Shown: positions 1-9,817, counted from the first letter of the stretch. The stretch is DNA of 64,000 bases from Roseicyclus marinus (GCF_030163795.1 NZ_JASJOF010000009.1:62001-126000); one strand, 5' to 3'. Notes: generated by a model not told the origin, from the letters alone. Program-made: numbers and translations.

Positions 1-1
1 G

Positions 2-643
2 CCCAACATTTCGACCCATCCCGAGGCGGGGATCGGGAATTGGGATTTCGCGGATTTCGTCACCGCGCTGCAGGAAGGGACCAGCCCCGACGGGCGGCAT
101 TATTACCCCGCCTTTCCCTATACCGCCTACCGATTGGCCGAGCGGCAGGATCTCGCGGATCTGTGGGCTTTCTGGCAGGGCCTGCCGGCCTCCGACGCGC
201 CAAGTGCGGCGCATGAGGTGGGCTTTCCGTTCTCGATCCGGCGCGCGGTGGGCTTCTGGAACTTTTTGTACATGGACGACGCCTTCGCCGTGACCGGCGA
301 ATTGGACGCGGCAGAGGCGCGGGGGCGCTACCTTGTGGAGGCGCTGGCCCATTGCGCCGAGTGCCACACGCCGCGCGATGCGCTGGGCGGGCTGGACCGG
401 TCGGCATGGATGGCGGGAGCGCCGAACCCGTCGGGTTCTGGCACGATCCCCGCGCTGACACCCGACCGGTTGACCTGGTCCGAGGGCGAGATCGCCGCCT
501 ATCTGAACGACGGCTTCACCCCCGATTTCGACAGTGCGGGCGGGCACATGGTGTCGGTGATCCGCAACATGGCCATGCTGCCCGAGGCGGATCGCATGGC
601 CATTGCCGCCTATCTCAAGGCATTGCCGCCCGCGGGCGAATGA
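2..643 (+). CDS. c-type cytochrome, C-terminal part (5' end outside window)
   Basis: The reading frame is open from the left edge, so the start lies outside the window. The visible part contains one haem-binding CxxCH motif (CAECH, around base 355) and an upstream NIST...GIGNW...DGRHYYPAFPYTAY stretch. That stretch is typical of the diheme or triheme cytochrome c subunits that accompany periplasmic alcohol, aldehyde or sorbosone dehydrogenases. By family analogy the first haem site would lie upstream of the window. The protein should act in the periplasm passing electrons to the respiratory chain. It ends 4 bases before the convergent lipoyl synthase gene. The partner dehydrogenase is not visible, so the exact substrate system is unknown. 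Confidence 0.85.
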   Translation, partial: PNISTHPEAGIGNWDFADFVTALQEGTSPDGRHYYPAFPYTAYRLAERQDLADLWAFWQGLPASDAPSAAHEVGFPFSIRRAVGFWNFLYMDDAFAVTGELDAAEARGRYLVEALAHCAECHTPRDALGGLDRSAWMAGAPNPSGSGTIPALTPDRLTWSEGEIAAYLNDGFTPDFDSAGGHMVSVIRNMAMLPEADRMAIAAYLKALPPAGE

Positions 644-647
644 CGCC

Positions 648-1598
648 TCAGGCCATCCCGAGCTTTTTCAGGCGCGCATCCCGCAGCCGGGCGAAATCAT
701 CGCCCGCGTGGTAGGAGGAGCGGGTGAGCGGCGTGGCCGAAACCATCAAGAAGCCCTTGCCGTAGGCGGATTTTTCATAGGCGGCGAATTCGTCGGGATG
801 GACGAAGCGGTCGACGGCATGGTGTTTCGGGGTCGGCTGCAAGTACTGGCCGATGGTCAGGAAGTCGACATCCGCCGCGCGCATGTCATCCATCACCTGA
901 AGGACGGATTGGCGATCTTCGCCCAAGCCCACCATGATGCCCGATTTCGTGAACATGGTTGGGTCCATCTCCTTGACCCGCTGCAAGAGGCGGAGGGAAT
1001 GGAAATACCGCGCGCCGGGCCGGACCGAGGGGTAGAGCCCCGGGACGGTTTCGAGATTGTGGTTGAACACATCCGGCTTGGCCGCAACCACGGTTTCCAG
1101 CACGGTGGCATCGCATTTCAGGAAATCGGGTGTGAGGATCTCGATCGTGGTGTCGGGCGAGCGTTTGCGGATGGCGCGGATCGTCATGGCGAAATGTTCG
1201 GCCCCGCCATCCTCGAGGTCGTCGCGGTCGACCGATGTGATCACGACATGGTTCAGGCCGAGCTTGGCCACGGCATCGGCGACGCGGCCCGGTTCGAACA
1301 CGTCGAGTGCCTGCGGCTTGCCGGTGGCGATGTTGCAAAAGGAACAGCCGCGGGTGCAGATGTCGCCCATGATCATCATGGTGGCGTGGCCCTGGCTCCA
1401 GCATTCGCCGGCATTGGGACAACCCGCTTCCTCGCAGACGGTCACCAGCTTGTGCTCGCGCATGATGCGGTGGGTTTCCTGATACCCTTTGCCCACGGGC
1501 GCCTTGACGCGAATCCAGCTCGGTTTCTTGGGCTGGGCGTTGTCGGGGCGATGCGCCTTTTCGGGGTGGCGCTGTTCGGGGATCTTCAGGTCGCGCAT
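648..1598 (-). CDS. lipA: lipoyl synthase
   Basis: A 316-residue radical SAM enzyme that inserts two sulfur atoms into octanoyl groups on lipoyl carrier domains of pyruvate and 2-oxoglutarate dehydrogenases. Both iron-sulfur signatures are present. The auxiliary-cluster motif [13 protein letters not shown] is followed by the radical-SAM motif [13 protein letters not shown]. The C-terminal RSSYHAG motif, which supplies the conserved serine ligand of the auxiliary cluster, is also visible. Length and N-terminus match the family, and the ATG start opens MRDLKIPEQ. It is convergent with the cytochrome gene and lies downstream of the DUF6456 gene on the same strand, with a 135-base gap. Confidence 0.97.
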   Translation of the reverse strand: MRDLKIPEQRHPEKAHRPDNAQPKKPSWIRVKAPVGKGYQETHRIMREHKLVTVCEEAGCPNAGECWSQGHATMMIMGDICTRGCSFCNIATGKPQALDVFEPGRVADAVAKLGLNHVVITSVDRDDLEDGGAEHFAMTIRAIRKRSPDTTIEILTPDFLKCDATVLETVVAAKPDVFNHNLETVPGLYPSVRPGARYFHSLRLLQRVKEMDPTMFTKSGIMVGLGEDRQSVLQVMDDMRAADVDFLTIGQYLQPTPKHHAVDRFVHPDEFAAYEKSAYGKGFLMVSATPLTRSSYHAGDDFARLRDARLKKLGMA

Positions 1599-1733
1599 GG
1601 GAGAGGTGCCTCTCTGGTCTGTATGCCCCCTATGTAGCGCATCCTTGACGGGTCTGCATGTGCATTTCGGCGCAGGTGCCTTGCGCGCGGTGCAAACCCG
1701 CCTTTCGATGCGATTTTCGACAAATATGAGGGA

Positions 1734-2930
1734 TCAGCCCCGCAGCGCGGGGACGAAACCGTGGCGGTCCTCGTAATGCTTGAGCAGGCGTTGCAGGCCG
1801 ATCTTGAGCACGATCTTGCCCGAGCGCGCCGACCAGCCGAGCCGTTTCTCGGCCGATTCAAGACCTTCGAGGAAACAGCAGACGCGCAGGACCACGTCGG
1901 ACAGGCCCGGGCCCAGATCGTCGAGCGCATCGGACACGCGTTGTCGGGCGGCGCGCGGACCTTCGGCAAGGCCGCTGTCGTTGAGAAAGCCGCCGCGATC
2001 GCCGCCGGTCAGGAACCGGTCCCAGTTCTGGCCGACGCGGGGGCCCATCTGGGCGCGCTCGAAATCCTCGCGCAGGCGTTCGCCGGCCTGCACGAGGGCC
2101 GGTGTGAGAAAGGCCTTTCCGTCCGCGTCCTTGCGGCGAGCCAGCGCGGTGAGGGGCGATTCCGCGAGGTTCACCCGCATCTTGCGCGACCCGCCGCCGG
2201 GCTGGGCGACATCGGCCTGCCCCCAGCGGGCATGCTGGGCCTGAAACGGCGTCGTGGCTTCGGCAAAGCCGAGCGCCTCCTGCCGGCGGCGGCGATCCTC
2301 GTCGAGAAGGCGGCGCAGCGCGGATTTGCCCGCGGCCGTGATGGCATAGCGCGCGACGCGACCCGAATTGAGGCAAACGATCCAATCCTTGACCGCGAAG
2401 GCCTGCGCGATCTTGCGATCCATCACAGCGGTGCGGGTCTGTTCGCCATCCGGCCCGGGGCGCAGCACCACCGCCTTGTCGAGATCGGCCGCCACCGCGA
2501 GGATCGCATCGGTTTCGCACAGGCGACGCAGGATGCGGCGGGCCTCGCGCGCGATCATGCCTTCATCGCCGAGCGGCGACCGGAACGGAACTGTCATTTT
2601 CAGGGGCTCCTTTGCCTGAGGGTCGTCATCTTGAGGTCGCGGCGCAGTCCTTGGCGCGTTCTGTTCGGGCCGGGGCCACCCGGCCCGCCCGAGCAGGGTC
2701 AGCGCCTCGTCGAAAAGCGGATCGTCGCGCCGTGCCTCGATCCGGCGGACGCGGCGGCAGACGGTCGACGGCGCCTCGCCCGAGACGCGGGCGATGTCGC
2801 GGAGCGACAGGCCGCGCGCCGTATGGGCCAGATATTGCCGCGTCGGGATCGGGATCCATTCGGGCAGGTTGGGGAAGGGTCGGGTGAGATCAGGCATGGG
2901 GCTGCCGTGATCGGCCGAGGCCGATGTCAT
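1734..2930 (-). CDS. DUF6456-type helix-turn-helix protein (possible GafA-like regulator)
   Basis: A 398-residue protein. Residues about 35-70 form a helix-turn-helix-like segment (LSLRDIARVSGEAPSTVCRRVRR). The C-terminal half (about 200-395) matches my recollection of DUF6456, a domain common in Rhodobacterales and other alphaproteobacteria. The ATG start is preceded by a good GGGAGG ribosome site. From family knowledge, one such protein, GafA of Rhodobacter capsulatus, is a transcriptional activator of gene transfer agent genes. Whether this gene is the GafA orthologue is inference. A DNA-binding role is likely; the target is not visible here. It is divergent from the small DUF6477 gene across about 210 bases. 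Confidence 0.75.
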   Translation of the reverse strand: MTSASADHGSPMPDLTRPFPNLPEWIPIPTRQYLAHTARGLSLRDIARVSGEAPSTVCRRVRRIEARRDDPLFDEALTLLGRAGWPRPEQNAPRTAPRPQDDDPQAKEPLKMTVPFRSPLGDEGMIAREARRILRRLCETDAILAVAADLDKAVVLRPGPDGEQTRTAVMDRKIAQAFAVKDWIVCLNSGRVARYAITAAGKSALRRLLDEDRRRRQEALGFAEATTPFQAQHARWGQADVAQPGGGSRKMRVNLAESPLTALARRKDADGKAFLTPALVQAGERLREDFERAQMGPRVGQNWDRFLTGGDRGGFLNDSGLAEGPRAARQRVSDALDDLGPGLSDVVLRVCCFLEGLESAEKRLGWSARSGKIVLKIGLQRLLKHYEDRHGFVPALRG

Positions 2931-3139
2931 GGCTCCACCTCCCTTGTGGTTGGATACGGGAGGCAGATTTTCGGTGAATTGATTACTGATTGGTTAAATT
3001 CTGGGGATAAGCCCGAATTTGTTTCCATTTTGTAAACGGATAGCGGAGCAGCGCGCGGTGGATAACTTTTCCGGCAACACCCCGTGGCGGAGCCTCATCC
3101 TGGCAGGACAACACATCCGTTCCGAAAGGTTCCTGCCAG

Positions 3140-3382
3140 ATGAAAGACGTGATCGCGACCCTCGCCCAGATGCGGCGGCCCGGATTGCTGGTGCAGGCGG
3201 CGCGCATGGCCGCGCTGACCGGCGACGCCGAAAGACGCGCCCGTCGTCGCCCCCTGCCCGTTCTTCTGGCGGAAGAAGACCGGCTGAATGCCGCGCGTCT
3301 GGGCGGCGGCTTGGGCTATTCGCCCAGCCGCCATGTCGAGGTGATGAGCGCCATCTTGTGTGCCGCGCGGTCGGTGACCTGA
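3140..3382 (+). CDS. DUF6477 family small protein
   Basis: An 80-residue basic protein opening MKDVIATLAQMRRPGLLVQAAR. It resembles the short DUF6477 proteins found next to DUF6456 genes in Rhodobacterales. There is no signal peptide or membrane segment. Its function is unknown. It is transcribed divergently from the DUF6456 gene and ends 4 bases before the convergent MttB-family gene. The pairing with the DUF6456 protein suggests a shared, possibly regulatory, role, but that is inference from position only. Confidence 0.75.
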   Translation: MKDVIATLAQMRRPGLLVQAARMAALTGDAERRARRRPLPVLLAEEDRLNAARLGGGLGYSPSRHVEVMSAILCAARSVT

Positions 3383-3386
3383 GCCC

Positions 3387-4934
3387 TCAGATGAAGGCGT
3401 CAGGCAGCGCGGCCTTTTTCTCGGTCATGTAGGCCTTGAGCGCCTCGTCCGTGGCGGGGTCGAGATAGGGCTGGCGGTAATCGGCCAGCATCTTGTCGAC
3501 CTTGACGGAGGCCAGCGCCTCGGTGTCGCGGGCGCCTTCCTCGGACCAGGTCTCGTAGGGTTTGTAATCCAGAAGGTTGGTGCGCCAGAAGGCCGAGGCG
3601 TAATTCGCCTGCGTATGCGCGCAGCCCAGGAAATGGCCACCCGGTCCGACCTCGCGCAGCGCGTCCATGGCCTGCGCGTTGGTGTCGACCGGCACGCCCT
3701 CGGCCAGCTTGTGCAAGATACCGAGCTGGTCGGCATCCATCACGAATTTCTCGGGGCTGGCGACCAGACCACCTTCGAGCCAGCCGCAGGCATGAAGCAT
3801 GAAGTTCACGCCGGACAGCAGCCCCGCATTCAGCGAATTGGCGGATTCATAGGCGGCCTGCGCATCGGGCAGTTTCGAACCGTTGAAGGCCCCGGCGGAC
3901 CGATAGGGCAGGTTCAGGCGGCGGGCGAGTTGGCCCGCCCCATAGGTGATCTGCGACGCCTCCGGCGTGCCGAAGGTGGGCGCGCCGGAGTTCATGTCGA
4001 TGGACGTGACGAAGGCCCCGAAGATCATCGGCGCGCCGGGGCGGACCAATTGGCTATAGGCGATGCCGGCCAGAACCTCGGCCAGAACTTGCGTCAGCGT
4101 GCCCGCGACCGAGACCGGCGCCATGGCGCCGCCCACGATGAAGGGCGACACGATGCAGGCCTGCCCCGCGGCCGCGTAATGTTCCAAGGCGCCCATCATC
4201 ACGCTGTCAAAGGTCAAGGGCGAGTTGATGTTGATGAGCGAGGTCATCACGCACTGCGTATCGACCACGTCAGAGCCGAAGAGGATACGCGCCATTTCGA
4301 TCGAGTCGGCGGCACGCGAGGGTTCGGTGACCGATCCCATGAAGGGTTTGTCAGACAGGCTCATGTGCGCATAGAGCATGTCGAGATGGCGCTTGTTGAC
4401 CGGCACGTCCGTCGGCTCGCAGACCGTGCCGCCCGAATGGTGCAGCCATTTCGACATGTAGGAGAGTTTCACGAACATCTCGAAATCGGCCATCGTCGCA
4501 TAGCGCCGACCACCCAGCCGGTCGCGCACGAAGGGCGGGCCATAGACCGGGGCGAGAACCAGCGAATTGCCCCCGATCTCGACGTTTCGGGCGGGGTTCC
4601 GGGCGATCTGGGTAAAGCGGGAGGGCGCGGTCGAACACAGCTTGCGCGCAAGGCCCTTGGGGATATGGACCCGCTCGCCCCGCACATCGGCCCCCGCCTC
4701 GCGCCAGCGTTGCAGGGCGGCAGGATTCTCGACGAAATTGACACCGATTTCCTCGAGCACGATTTCGGCATTGGCTTCGATGATCTCGATCGCCTCGGGC
4801 GTGAGAATGTCGAAATTCGGGATGTTGCGTTCGATGAAGCGCGCGGTCTCGAAGCTGACGGCCGAGCGTTCCGCCCGCCGCGCGGCCCCGCCGCCGCCGC
4901 GTCCGCGCCGTGCCGTCTGTTCCGCTGCCGCCAT
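3387..4934 (-). CDS. trimethylamine methyltransferase (MttB) family protein, non-pyrrolysine
   Basis: A 515-residue member of the MttB superfamily (COG5598), seen from its length and the long TIM-barrel-type sequence with motifs such as GGTVCEPTDVPVN and LHACGWLEGGL. Members transfer a methyl group from a quaternary amine to a corrinoid protein. The frame reads through with no in-frame amber codon, so it belongs to the pyrrolysine-free group. In that group glycine betaine and similar compounds are known substrates. No corrinoid protein gene lies beside it, so the true substrate cannot be named. It is divergent from guaA with a 156-base gap between them. The extreme N-terminus is Arg/Gly-rich and basic. 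Confidence 0.85.
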   Translation of the reverse strand: MAAAEQTARRGRGGGGAARRAERSAVSFETARFIERNIPNFDILTPEAIEIIEANAEIVLEEIGVNFVENPAALQRWREAGADVRGERVHIPKGLARKLCSTAPSRFTQIARNPARNVEIGGNSLVLAPVYGPPFVRDRLGGRRYATMADFEMFVKLSYMSKWLHHSGGTVCEPTDVPVNKRHLDMLYAHMSLSDKPFMGSVTEPSRAADSIEMARILFGSDVVDTQCVMTSLININSPLTFDSVMMGALEHYAAAGQACIVSPFIVGGAMAPVSVAGTLTQVLAEVLAGIAYSQLVRPGAPMIFGAFVTSIDMNSGAPTFGTPEASQITYGAGQLARRLNLPYRSAGAFNGSKLPDAQAAYESANSLNAGLLSGVNFMLHACGWLEGGLVASPEKFVMDADQLGILHKLAEGVPVDTNAQAMDALREVGPGGHFLGCAHTQANYASAFWRTNLLDYKPYETWSEEGARDTEALASVKVDKMLADYRQPYLDPATDEALKAYMTEKKAALPDAFI

Positions 4935-5090
4935 GATCCCATGCCCCCTTGGTGAGGTGATGCCCGTGGCGCTGTCCTAGCGCGCATGGGCGCGAGGCTG
5001 AGGGCGGATTGCGGCACCCTGCGGGGGAAAGCGACATGCGCGCCGCGGCGTGGGCTTGCGCGGGGTCGCGCCCGGTTCTAATGCGGGGCC

Positions 5091-6677
5091 ATGAGCACAT
5101 CCGCCACGCCAGACCCGCTTGACCATGACCGCCTGCTGATCATCGATTTCGGCAGCCAGGTCACGCAATTGATCGCCCGCCGCCTGCGCGAGCTGAACGT
5201 CTATTGCGAGATCCACCCCTACCAGAACGTCACCGACGCTTTTCTGGATGATTTCGCGCCCAAGGCCGTGATCTTTTCCGGCGGGCCCGACAGCGTGACG
5301 CGGGAAGGATCGCCCCGGCCGCCGCGCTCGGTCTATGACCGCGGCATCCCGATCTTGGGCATCTGCTATGGCCAGCAGGTGATGATGCAAGATCTGGGCG
5401 GCAAGGTGGAAGCGGGCGAACATGCGACCGCCGAATTCGGTCGCGCCTATGTCACGCGGGCAGGTGAGGCCTCGGACTTCCTGACCGGCTGGTTCGGCGA
5501 CGGCGGACGCGAACAGGTCTGGATGAGCCATGGCGACCATGTGTCGGAGATCGCGCCCGGTTTCGCGGTTCTGGGCGTCTCGCCCGGCGCGCCCTTTGCG
5601 ATGACCGCCGATCTGGAGCGGCGGTTCTACGCGGTCCAGTTCCATCCCGAGGTGCATCACACGCCCAACGGTGCGAAGCTTTACGAGAATTTCGTCCGGC
5701 TGGCGGGGTTTGCGGGCGATTGGACGATGAAGGCCTACCGCGAGGAGGCGATCCGCGCCATCCGCGAGCAGGTCGGCGATGCACGCGTCATCTGCGGCCT
5801 GTCGGGCGGGGTCGATAGTTCGGTCGCGGCCGTGCTGATCCACGAGGCGATCGGCGACCAGTTGACCTGCGTCTTCGTCGATCATGGCCTCTTGCGGCAG
5901 AACGAGGCGGAACAGGTCGTGACCATGTTCCGCGACCATTACAACATTCCCCTGATCCATGCCGACGAGAGCGAGCGGTTCCTGACCGCGCTCGAAGGCG
6001 TCAGCGACCCGGAGGTCAAGCGCAAGACCATCGGCAAGCTCTTCATCGACGTGTTCCAGCATTATGCCGACGGCATCGAGGGGGCGAAATTCCTCGCGCA
6101 GGGCACGCTTTACCCGGACGTGATCGAATCGGTCAGTTTCTCCGGCGGCCCGTCGGTCACGATCAAGTCGCACCACAATGTCGGTGGCCTGCCGGAAAAG
6201 ATGGGCCTCAAACTGGTCGAACCCTTGCGGGAATTGTTCAAGGACGAGGTGCGCGCACTGGGCCGCGAACTGGGACTGCCCGACAGTTTCATCGGCCGCC
6301 ATCCTTTCCCCGGGCCCGGTCTGGCGATCCGCTGCCCCGGCGAGATCACGCGAGAGAAGCTTGCCATCCTGCGCAAGGCCGATGCCGTGTTCATCGACCA
6401 GATCCGCAAGCACGGGCTTTATGACGAAATCTGGCAGGCTTTCGTCGCGATCTTGCCGGTCAAGACGGTGGGGGTGATGGGCGACGGGCGGACCTATGAT
6501 TACGCTTGTGCGCTCCGCGCGGTTACGAGCGTCGACGGGATGACGGCGGATTACTACCCCTTCACCCATGATTTCCTTGGCGAAACCGCGACACGGATCA
6601 TCAACGAGGTCAAGGGCATCAATCGCGTGACCTATGACATCACGTCGAAACCGCCCGGAACGATCGAATGGGAGTGA
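5091..6677 (+). CDS. guaA: GMP synthase (glutamine-hydrolysing)
   Basis: A 528-residue cytosolic enzyme converting XMP, ATP and glutamine to GMP in purine synthesis. The N-terminal class I glutamine amidotransferase domain (about 1-210) shows the nucleophile motif GICYGQQ and the later HPEVHHT motif with catalytic His and Glu. The ATP pyrophosphatase P-loop LSGGVDSSV follows at about residue 235. The C-terminal dimerisation domain contains [11 protein letters not shown] and ends with KPPGTIEWE, the typical family C-terminus. Length is standard. It stands alone, divergent from the MttB-family gene and followed after 47 bases by the YdcF-like gene. Confidence 0.98.
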   Translation: MSTSATPDPLDHDRLLIIDFGSQVTQLIARRLRELNVYCEIHPYQNVTDAFLDDFAPKAVIFSGGPDSVTREGSPRPPRSVYDRGIPILGICYGQQVMMQDLGGKVEAGEHATAEFGRAYVTRAGEASDFLTGWFGDGGREQVWMSHGDHVSEIAPGFAVLGVSPGAPFAMTADLERRFYAVQFHPEVHHTPNGAKLYENFVRLAGFAGDWTMKAYREEAIRAIREQVGDARVICGLSGGVDSSVAAVLIHEAIGDQLTCVFVDHGLLRQNEAEQVVTMFRDHYNIPLIHADESERFLTALEGVSDPEVKRKTIGKLFIDVFQHYADGIEGAKFLAQGTLYPDVIESVSFSGGPSVTIKSHHNVGGLPEKMGLKLVEPLRELFKDEVRALGRELGLPDSFIGRHPFPGPGLAIRCPGEITREKLAILRKADAVFIDQIRKHGLYDEIWQAFVAILPVKTVGVMGDGRTYDYACALRAVTSVDGMTADYYPFTHDFLGETATRIINEVKGINRVTYDITSKPPGTIEWE

Positions 6678-6724
6678 CGCGGCCGCGCCCGTTCGAGCGG
6701 GCGTGACCGGGTAGGATGTGACCC

Positions 6725-7408
6725 ATGGCGCGATCAAGGCCGAGCCGCCTTCAAGGGATCGGGCGCATCTTGGGGCGTTTGGGTCTTCTTGGGCTTTGCC
6801 TGTGGTCGCTGACGATTCTTGCCGTCGTCGTGACGACATTCGCCCTGTCACGCCCAAGCCCCCCGCCCGATGCGGCGGATGTGATCATCTGTCTTGGCGC
6901 GGGCGTGGCGCGGGATGATCCGCGCCAGCCCGATGCGGCCTCGACCCGGCGGGCGGAGGTTTGCGCGCAGCTTTGGGCGGCGGGTGTGGCACCGCAGGTG
7001 ATTTTCACCGGGGCGGGTCTGGCGGGCCATTCCACGGCCCAAGCCATGGCTGCCCATGCCACAGCCCTTGGCCTGCCACCGGCAGCGGCACGGATCGAGG
7101 CGGAGGCGCGGTCGACCGTCCAGAACGCGGCCTATTCTCTGCCCCTTTTGCCGAACGCGGCCCGGCGTGTGGTTCTGGTCAGTGACGCGTTCCACCTGCC
7201 CCGGAGCGCGGTGATCTTTCGGCTGGCGGGCTATCCCGAGCTGGACCTGTTTCCGGTGCAGCAAAGCGCTGCCCAAAGCCTATCGACATGGCGCTGGATG
7301 TTGCGCGAAAGCGTCGTGATCTGGGTCAATGCCGCGCGCGGACTTGCCTATGTGGCGGGTGGTTGGCTGGGCATCGACAGGGATCGGCGGATCGGCTGGT
7401 TTGACTGA
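6725..7408 (+). CDS. YdcF family (DUF218) membrane-anchored protein
   Basis: A 227-residue protein with one N-terminal hydrophobic helix (about residues 17-40) followed by a DUF218 fold. Visible signatures are DVIICLGAGV, RAEVCAQLW, VIFTGAG, IEAEARSTVQNA and VLVSDAFHLPRS. Such proteins (YdcF, SanA, ElyC) act at or near the cell envelope; several influence cell-wall integrity, but a reaction is not established for this group. The ATG start follows an AGGATG-type ribosome site. It is convergent with the BamB-like gene, 14 bases apart. Confidence 0.85.
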   Translation: MARSRPSRLQGIGRILGRLGLLGLCLWSLTILAVVVTTFALSRPSPPPDAADVIICLGAGVARDDPRQPDAASTRRAEVCAQLWAAGVAPQVIFTGAGLAGHSTAQAMAAHATALGLPPAAARIEAEARSTVQNAAYSLPLLPNAARRVVLVSDAFHLPRSAVIFRLAGYPELDLFPVQQSAAQSLSTWRWMLRESVVIWVNAARGLAYVAGGWLGIDRDRRIGWFD

Positions 7409-7422
7409 GGTGCAAGGCGCGC

Positions 7423-8796
7423 TCAGCGATAGGCGTGAAGACGCCCATCCTGGCTGACCACGAGCAGCGTATCCTCCACCAGGATCGGATGAGAGGCCGC
7501 ACCACCGCGCAATTCCAGCGTACCGATCAAGTCACCGCTTTCGGGCGAGAATAGCCGGATCAGCCCATCGCCCGAAGCGACGACCAAACGGCCACCCGCC
7601 AGAACAGGCCCGTAATGGGTAAAGACCGCCTCGCGCCGCCGCGGGCGGTCGCGCTGGTAGAGCGGCAATTCCGTGCCCCAGACGCGGCTGCCGTCGGAGG
7701 CGTCGAGCCGGATCAGCTCGTTGCGATCGGAGACGAAAAAGATGGCATCGCCCGCGACAACGACCGGCGAATAGGCGCCTTCGGTCGCGGTCCAGTTGCG
7801 GGTGCCGGTGCGTGCGTTCATCGACACGACGCGGCCCGACTGGTTGCCGGCGTAGATCGTACCGCCCACGATCACAGGATCGGAGGTGATGTCGTTGATC
7901 CCGGCATAGGCCGTGCCAAGGCGACCGCCCGCGACGAAGGAATGCCACAAGGTGATGCCGGTATTGGGCATCGCCGCCACGAGTTCACCCGAGGGGAAGG
8001 GAAAAATCGCCCGTCCATCGGCCACGGCGGGGGCGGAGCCGCCCACCAGCACCGAAGGAACATCGGAGGACGGGATGCGCCACCGCTGACGGCCATCATC
8101 GGCCTCGAGCGCCCAAGCCTCGGAATTGCGGCCAACGACATAGACGAGACCGCCCGACACGGTCGGCGCGCCCAGAACGGTGCCCAAGCGTTGCCGCCAG
8201 ATCACCGCGCCCGAGGCGGCATCAAGCGCCACGACCTCGCCAAAAGGCGTGGTGGCGTAGAGCCTGTTGCCCGACAGCGCGAGGCCGCCGCCCGAGGCAT
8301 TCGCGCCGCGGTCGAAATCTGGCACGAGACTGGTGATCCACGCCGGTGCGCCGCCCGAGAGCGACGTGGCCTGAAGCTGCGAGCCCGCGTCGATCGTGTA
8401 GACAAGTCCGCCACCCGCGACCGGATCGGCGGCAATGCGGTTGCGACGGCTGTTGCCGGTGCCGATGGGCGCGGCCCAGACCTCGACGGGATTGGCCGAC
8501 AATGTGCCATGCGGCAGGCGGTTGGTGACGCTGTAGCCCCGGCTGGGCCAATCGGCCAAGCGCGTGGGACTGGGCAGATTGATCGCACGGGCCGCATCGG
8601 TCGAGACGAGACTTGAGGCGGCGGCGCGGCCATCTTCGCCCGGCAGCGTCGCTTCGAGCGCGGTGCGCGTGCCGAAACGTTCGCCGGGCAGGACAGTATC
8701 GCGTTCGCAGGCTGCCAGAACCAGCGCCGGAAGAATGCCAAGCGCCGCAATCCGCGCGAAACGGTGGCCCGCCAGTCTGCCCTTGCCCACGCTCAT
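7423..8796 (-). CDS. BamB-like outer-membrane assembly lipoprotein (PQQ-type beta-propeller)
   Basis: A 457-residue protein with a lipoprotein signal ending in the lipobox LAAC (Cys about residue 29). Repeated beta-propeller blades follow, each with an AxDAxxGxxxW pattern (for example ALDAASGAVIWRQ, ALEADDGRQRWR, LDASDGSRVWG). This is the architecture of BamB, the lipoprotein that assists BamA in inserting outer-membrane proteins. The gene directly upstream on the same strand encodes a YfgM-like protein, 38 bases away; yfgM-bamB is a conserved pair in proteobacteria. The usual next gene, der, is not present here. BamB is the best reading, though other PQQ-repeat proteins share the fold. Confidence 0.8.
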   Translation of the reverse strand: MSVGKGRLAGHRFARIAALGILPALVLAACERDTVLPGERFGTRTALEATLPGEDGRAAASSLVSTDAARAINLPSPTRLADWPSRGYSVTNRLPHGTLSANPVEVWAAPIGTGNSRRNRIAADPVAGGGLVYTIDAGSQLQATSLSGGAPAWITSLVPDFDRGANASGGGLALSGNRLYATTPFGEVVALDAASGAVIWRQRLGTVLGAPTVSGGLVYVVGRNSEAWALEADDGRQRWRIPSSDVPSVLVGGSAPAVADGRAIFPFPSGELVAAMPNTGITLWHSFVAGGRLGTAYAGINDITSDPVIVGGTIYAGNQSGRVVSMNARTGTRNWTATEGAYSPVVVAGDAIFFVSDRNELIRLDASDGSRVWGTELPLYQRDRPRRREAVFTHYGPVLAGGRLVVASGDGLIRLFSPESGDLIGTLELRGGAASHPILVEDTLLVVSQDGRLHAYR

Positions 8797-8834
8797 CTGC
8801 CCCGGCCTTCCTGTTCTTCCGCCCTGTCGGCGGT

Positions 8835-9683
8835 TCAGTTGCTTTCGGCAGGGGCCGGTTCGGCGGCATCTGCCTCGGTCTCGGTCTCAGTCTCGGTCGT
8901 CGCCCCGGTGTCGTCCTCGGCCCCGGTGGGTGCCGCGCCGTCCTGCGGGGCCGGGGCGGTTTCGGCCCCGGTTGCATCGCCCGTTTCGGGCGCGTCCGCC
9001 TGTGGCGGCACGACCGGTTCGGGCGCGGTGTCGACCAGTTGCGATCCCGCTTCGAGCGCCACAATCAACTGAGACGCGCGTTGTTGCAAGCCCGGCGTGG
9101 CCGCTGCGCTGCGTTCCAATCCGCGCAGGCGGTCGAGGGCGGCCGGAAGATCGCCCTGGCGGATGTCGACAAGCGCGAGCTGTTCCTCGGCCAGCGCGGC
9201 GAAGGGCGCGCCGGGTTCGGCCAGTGTGCCCAGCACAAGCCGCGCGGTGGCCGGATCGGACGGGTCCATCATCTCGGCGCGCAGGAGCGCGAGATCGCGG
9301 TAATGACGCGGCACATCGGCGGCTTCGGCAGCGGTGCGCAGCCGGTCCGCTGCTGCGGCGGCGCCCTGTCCGCCCTGCGCAACCTCGCCCGCCGCCATCA
9401 GCGCCAGAAGCATCTCGGCCATCGGTGTCGCGGCGTCGATCCCGTCAAGGGCCGCGACGCGCGCCTCGGGGTCGGGCAGATCGAGGGACGCCAGAAGCGC
9501 ATCCCCGAAGGCCTGCGCCGCCGCCCGATCCTGCGCGCGCTGGTATTCGAACCAAGCCGCGCCACCCACGATGCCGACGACGACAAGCGCCGCAAGCCAG
9601 CCCCAACGCCGCATCAGCGCGAACAGACGGTCGCGGCGCAGCTCTTCGCTGACTTCATCGATGAAACTGTCGCTGTTGGCCAT
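8835..9683 (-). CDS. YfgM-like membrane-anchored TPR protein
   Basis: The start is placed at the ATG opening MANSDSFIDEVSEELRRDR, preceded by a GGGGGCGG ribosome site, giving 282 residues. A single transmembrane helix lies at about residues 27-46 (GWLAALVVVGIVGGAAW). A helical TPR-like periplasmic domain of about 150 residues follows, then an acidic, low-complexity Ala/Pro/Glu/Thr tail. This matches YfgM family proteins (DUF2133/TPR_21), which sit next to BamB and associate with the SecYEG translocon or periplasmic chaperones. The tail includes a short TETETE repeat that is encoded by a hexanucleotide tandem repeat. Operon with the BamB-like gene is likely. Confidence 0.8.
   Translation of the reverse strand: MANSDSFIDEVSEELRRDRLFALMRRWGWLAALVVVGIVGGAAWFEYQRAQDRAAAQAFGDALLASLDLPDPEARVAALDGIDAATPMAEMLLALMAAGEVAQGGQGAAAAADRLRTAAEAADVPRHYRDLALLRAEMMDPSDPATARLVLGTLAEPGAPFAALAEEQLALVDIRQGDLPAALDRLRGLERSAAATPGLQQRASQLIVALEAGSQLVDTAPEPVVPPQADAPETGDATGAETAPAPQDGAAPTGAEDDTGATTETETETEADAAEPAPAESN
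8874..8897. repeat. hexanucleotide tandem repeat (CTCGGT, 4 copies)
   Basis: Four consecutive 6-base units (three CTCGGT and one CTCAGT) inside the 3' end of the YfgM-like gene. They encode the alternating Thr/Glu tail. Being in multiples of six they would change tail length without shifting frame. It may simply be low-complexity coding sequence. Confidence 0.6.
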
Positions 9684-9817
9684 TCCGCCCCCGCCCCGGT
9701 TGCGCCGGGATACCCAAAGTTGCGCGCGTCTTAGCCCGAGGCGGGCTGTCGCCGCAAGGGCCGCGCGCCCGGCGCGGGGGATTGCGCCCTCCTCTTGCGC
9801 CGCTCTTGCGTCGTGAT

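Noticed and set aside
60-461. Minus-strand open frame over the cytochrome gene
   Set aside because: It is an Arg/Pro-rich shadow frame of GC-rich coding DNA, and the plus strand has a clear haem motif.
6687-6702. Hairpin after guaA (GCCCG/CGGGC)
   Set aside because: Short stem with no T-run; not a convincing terminator.
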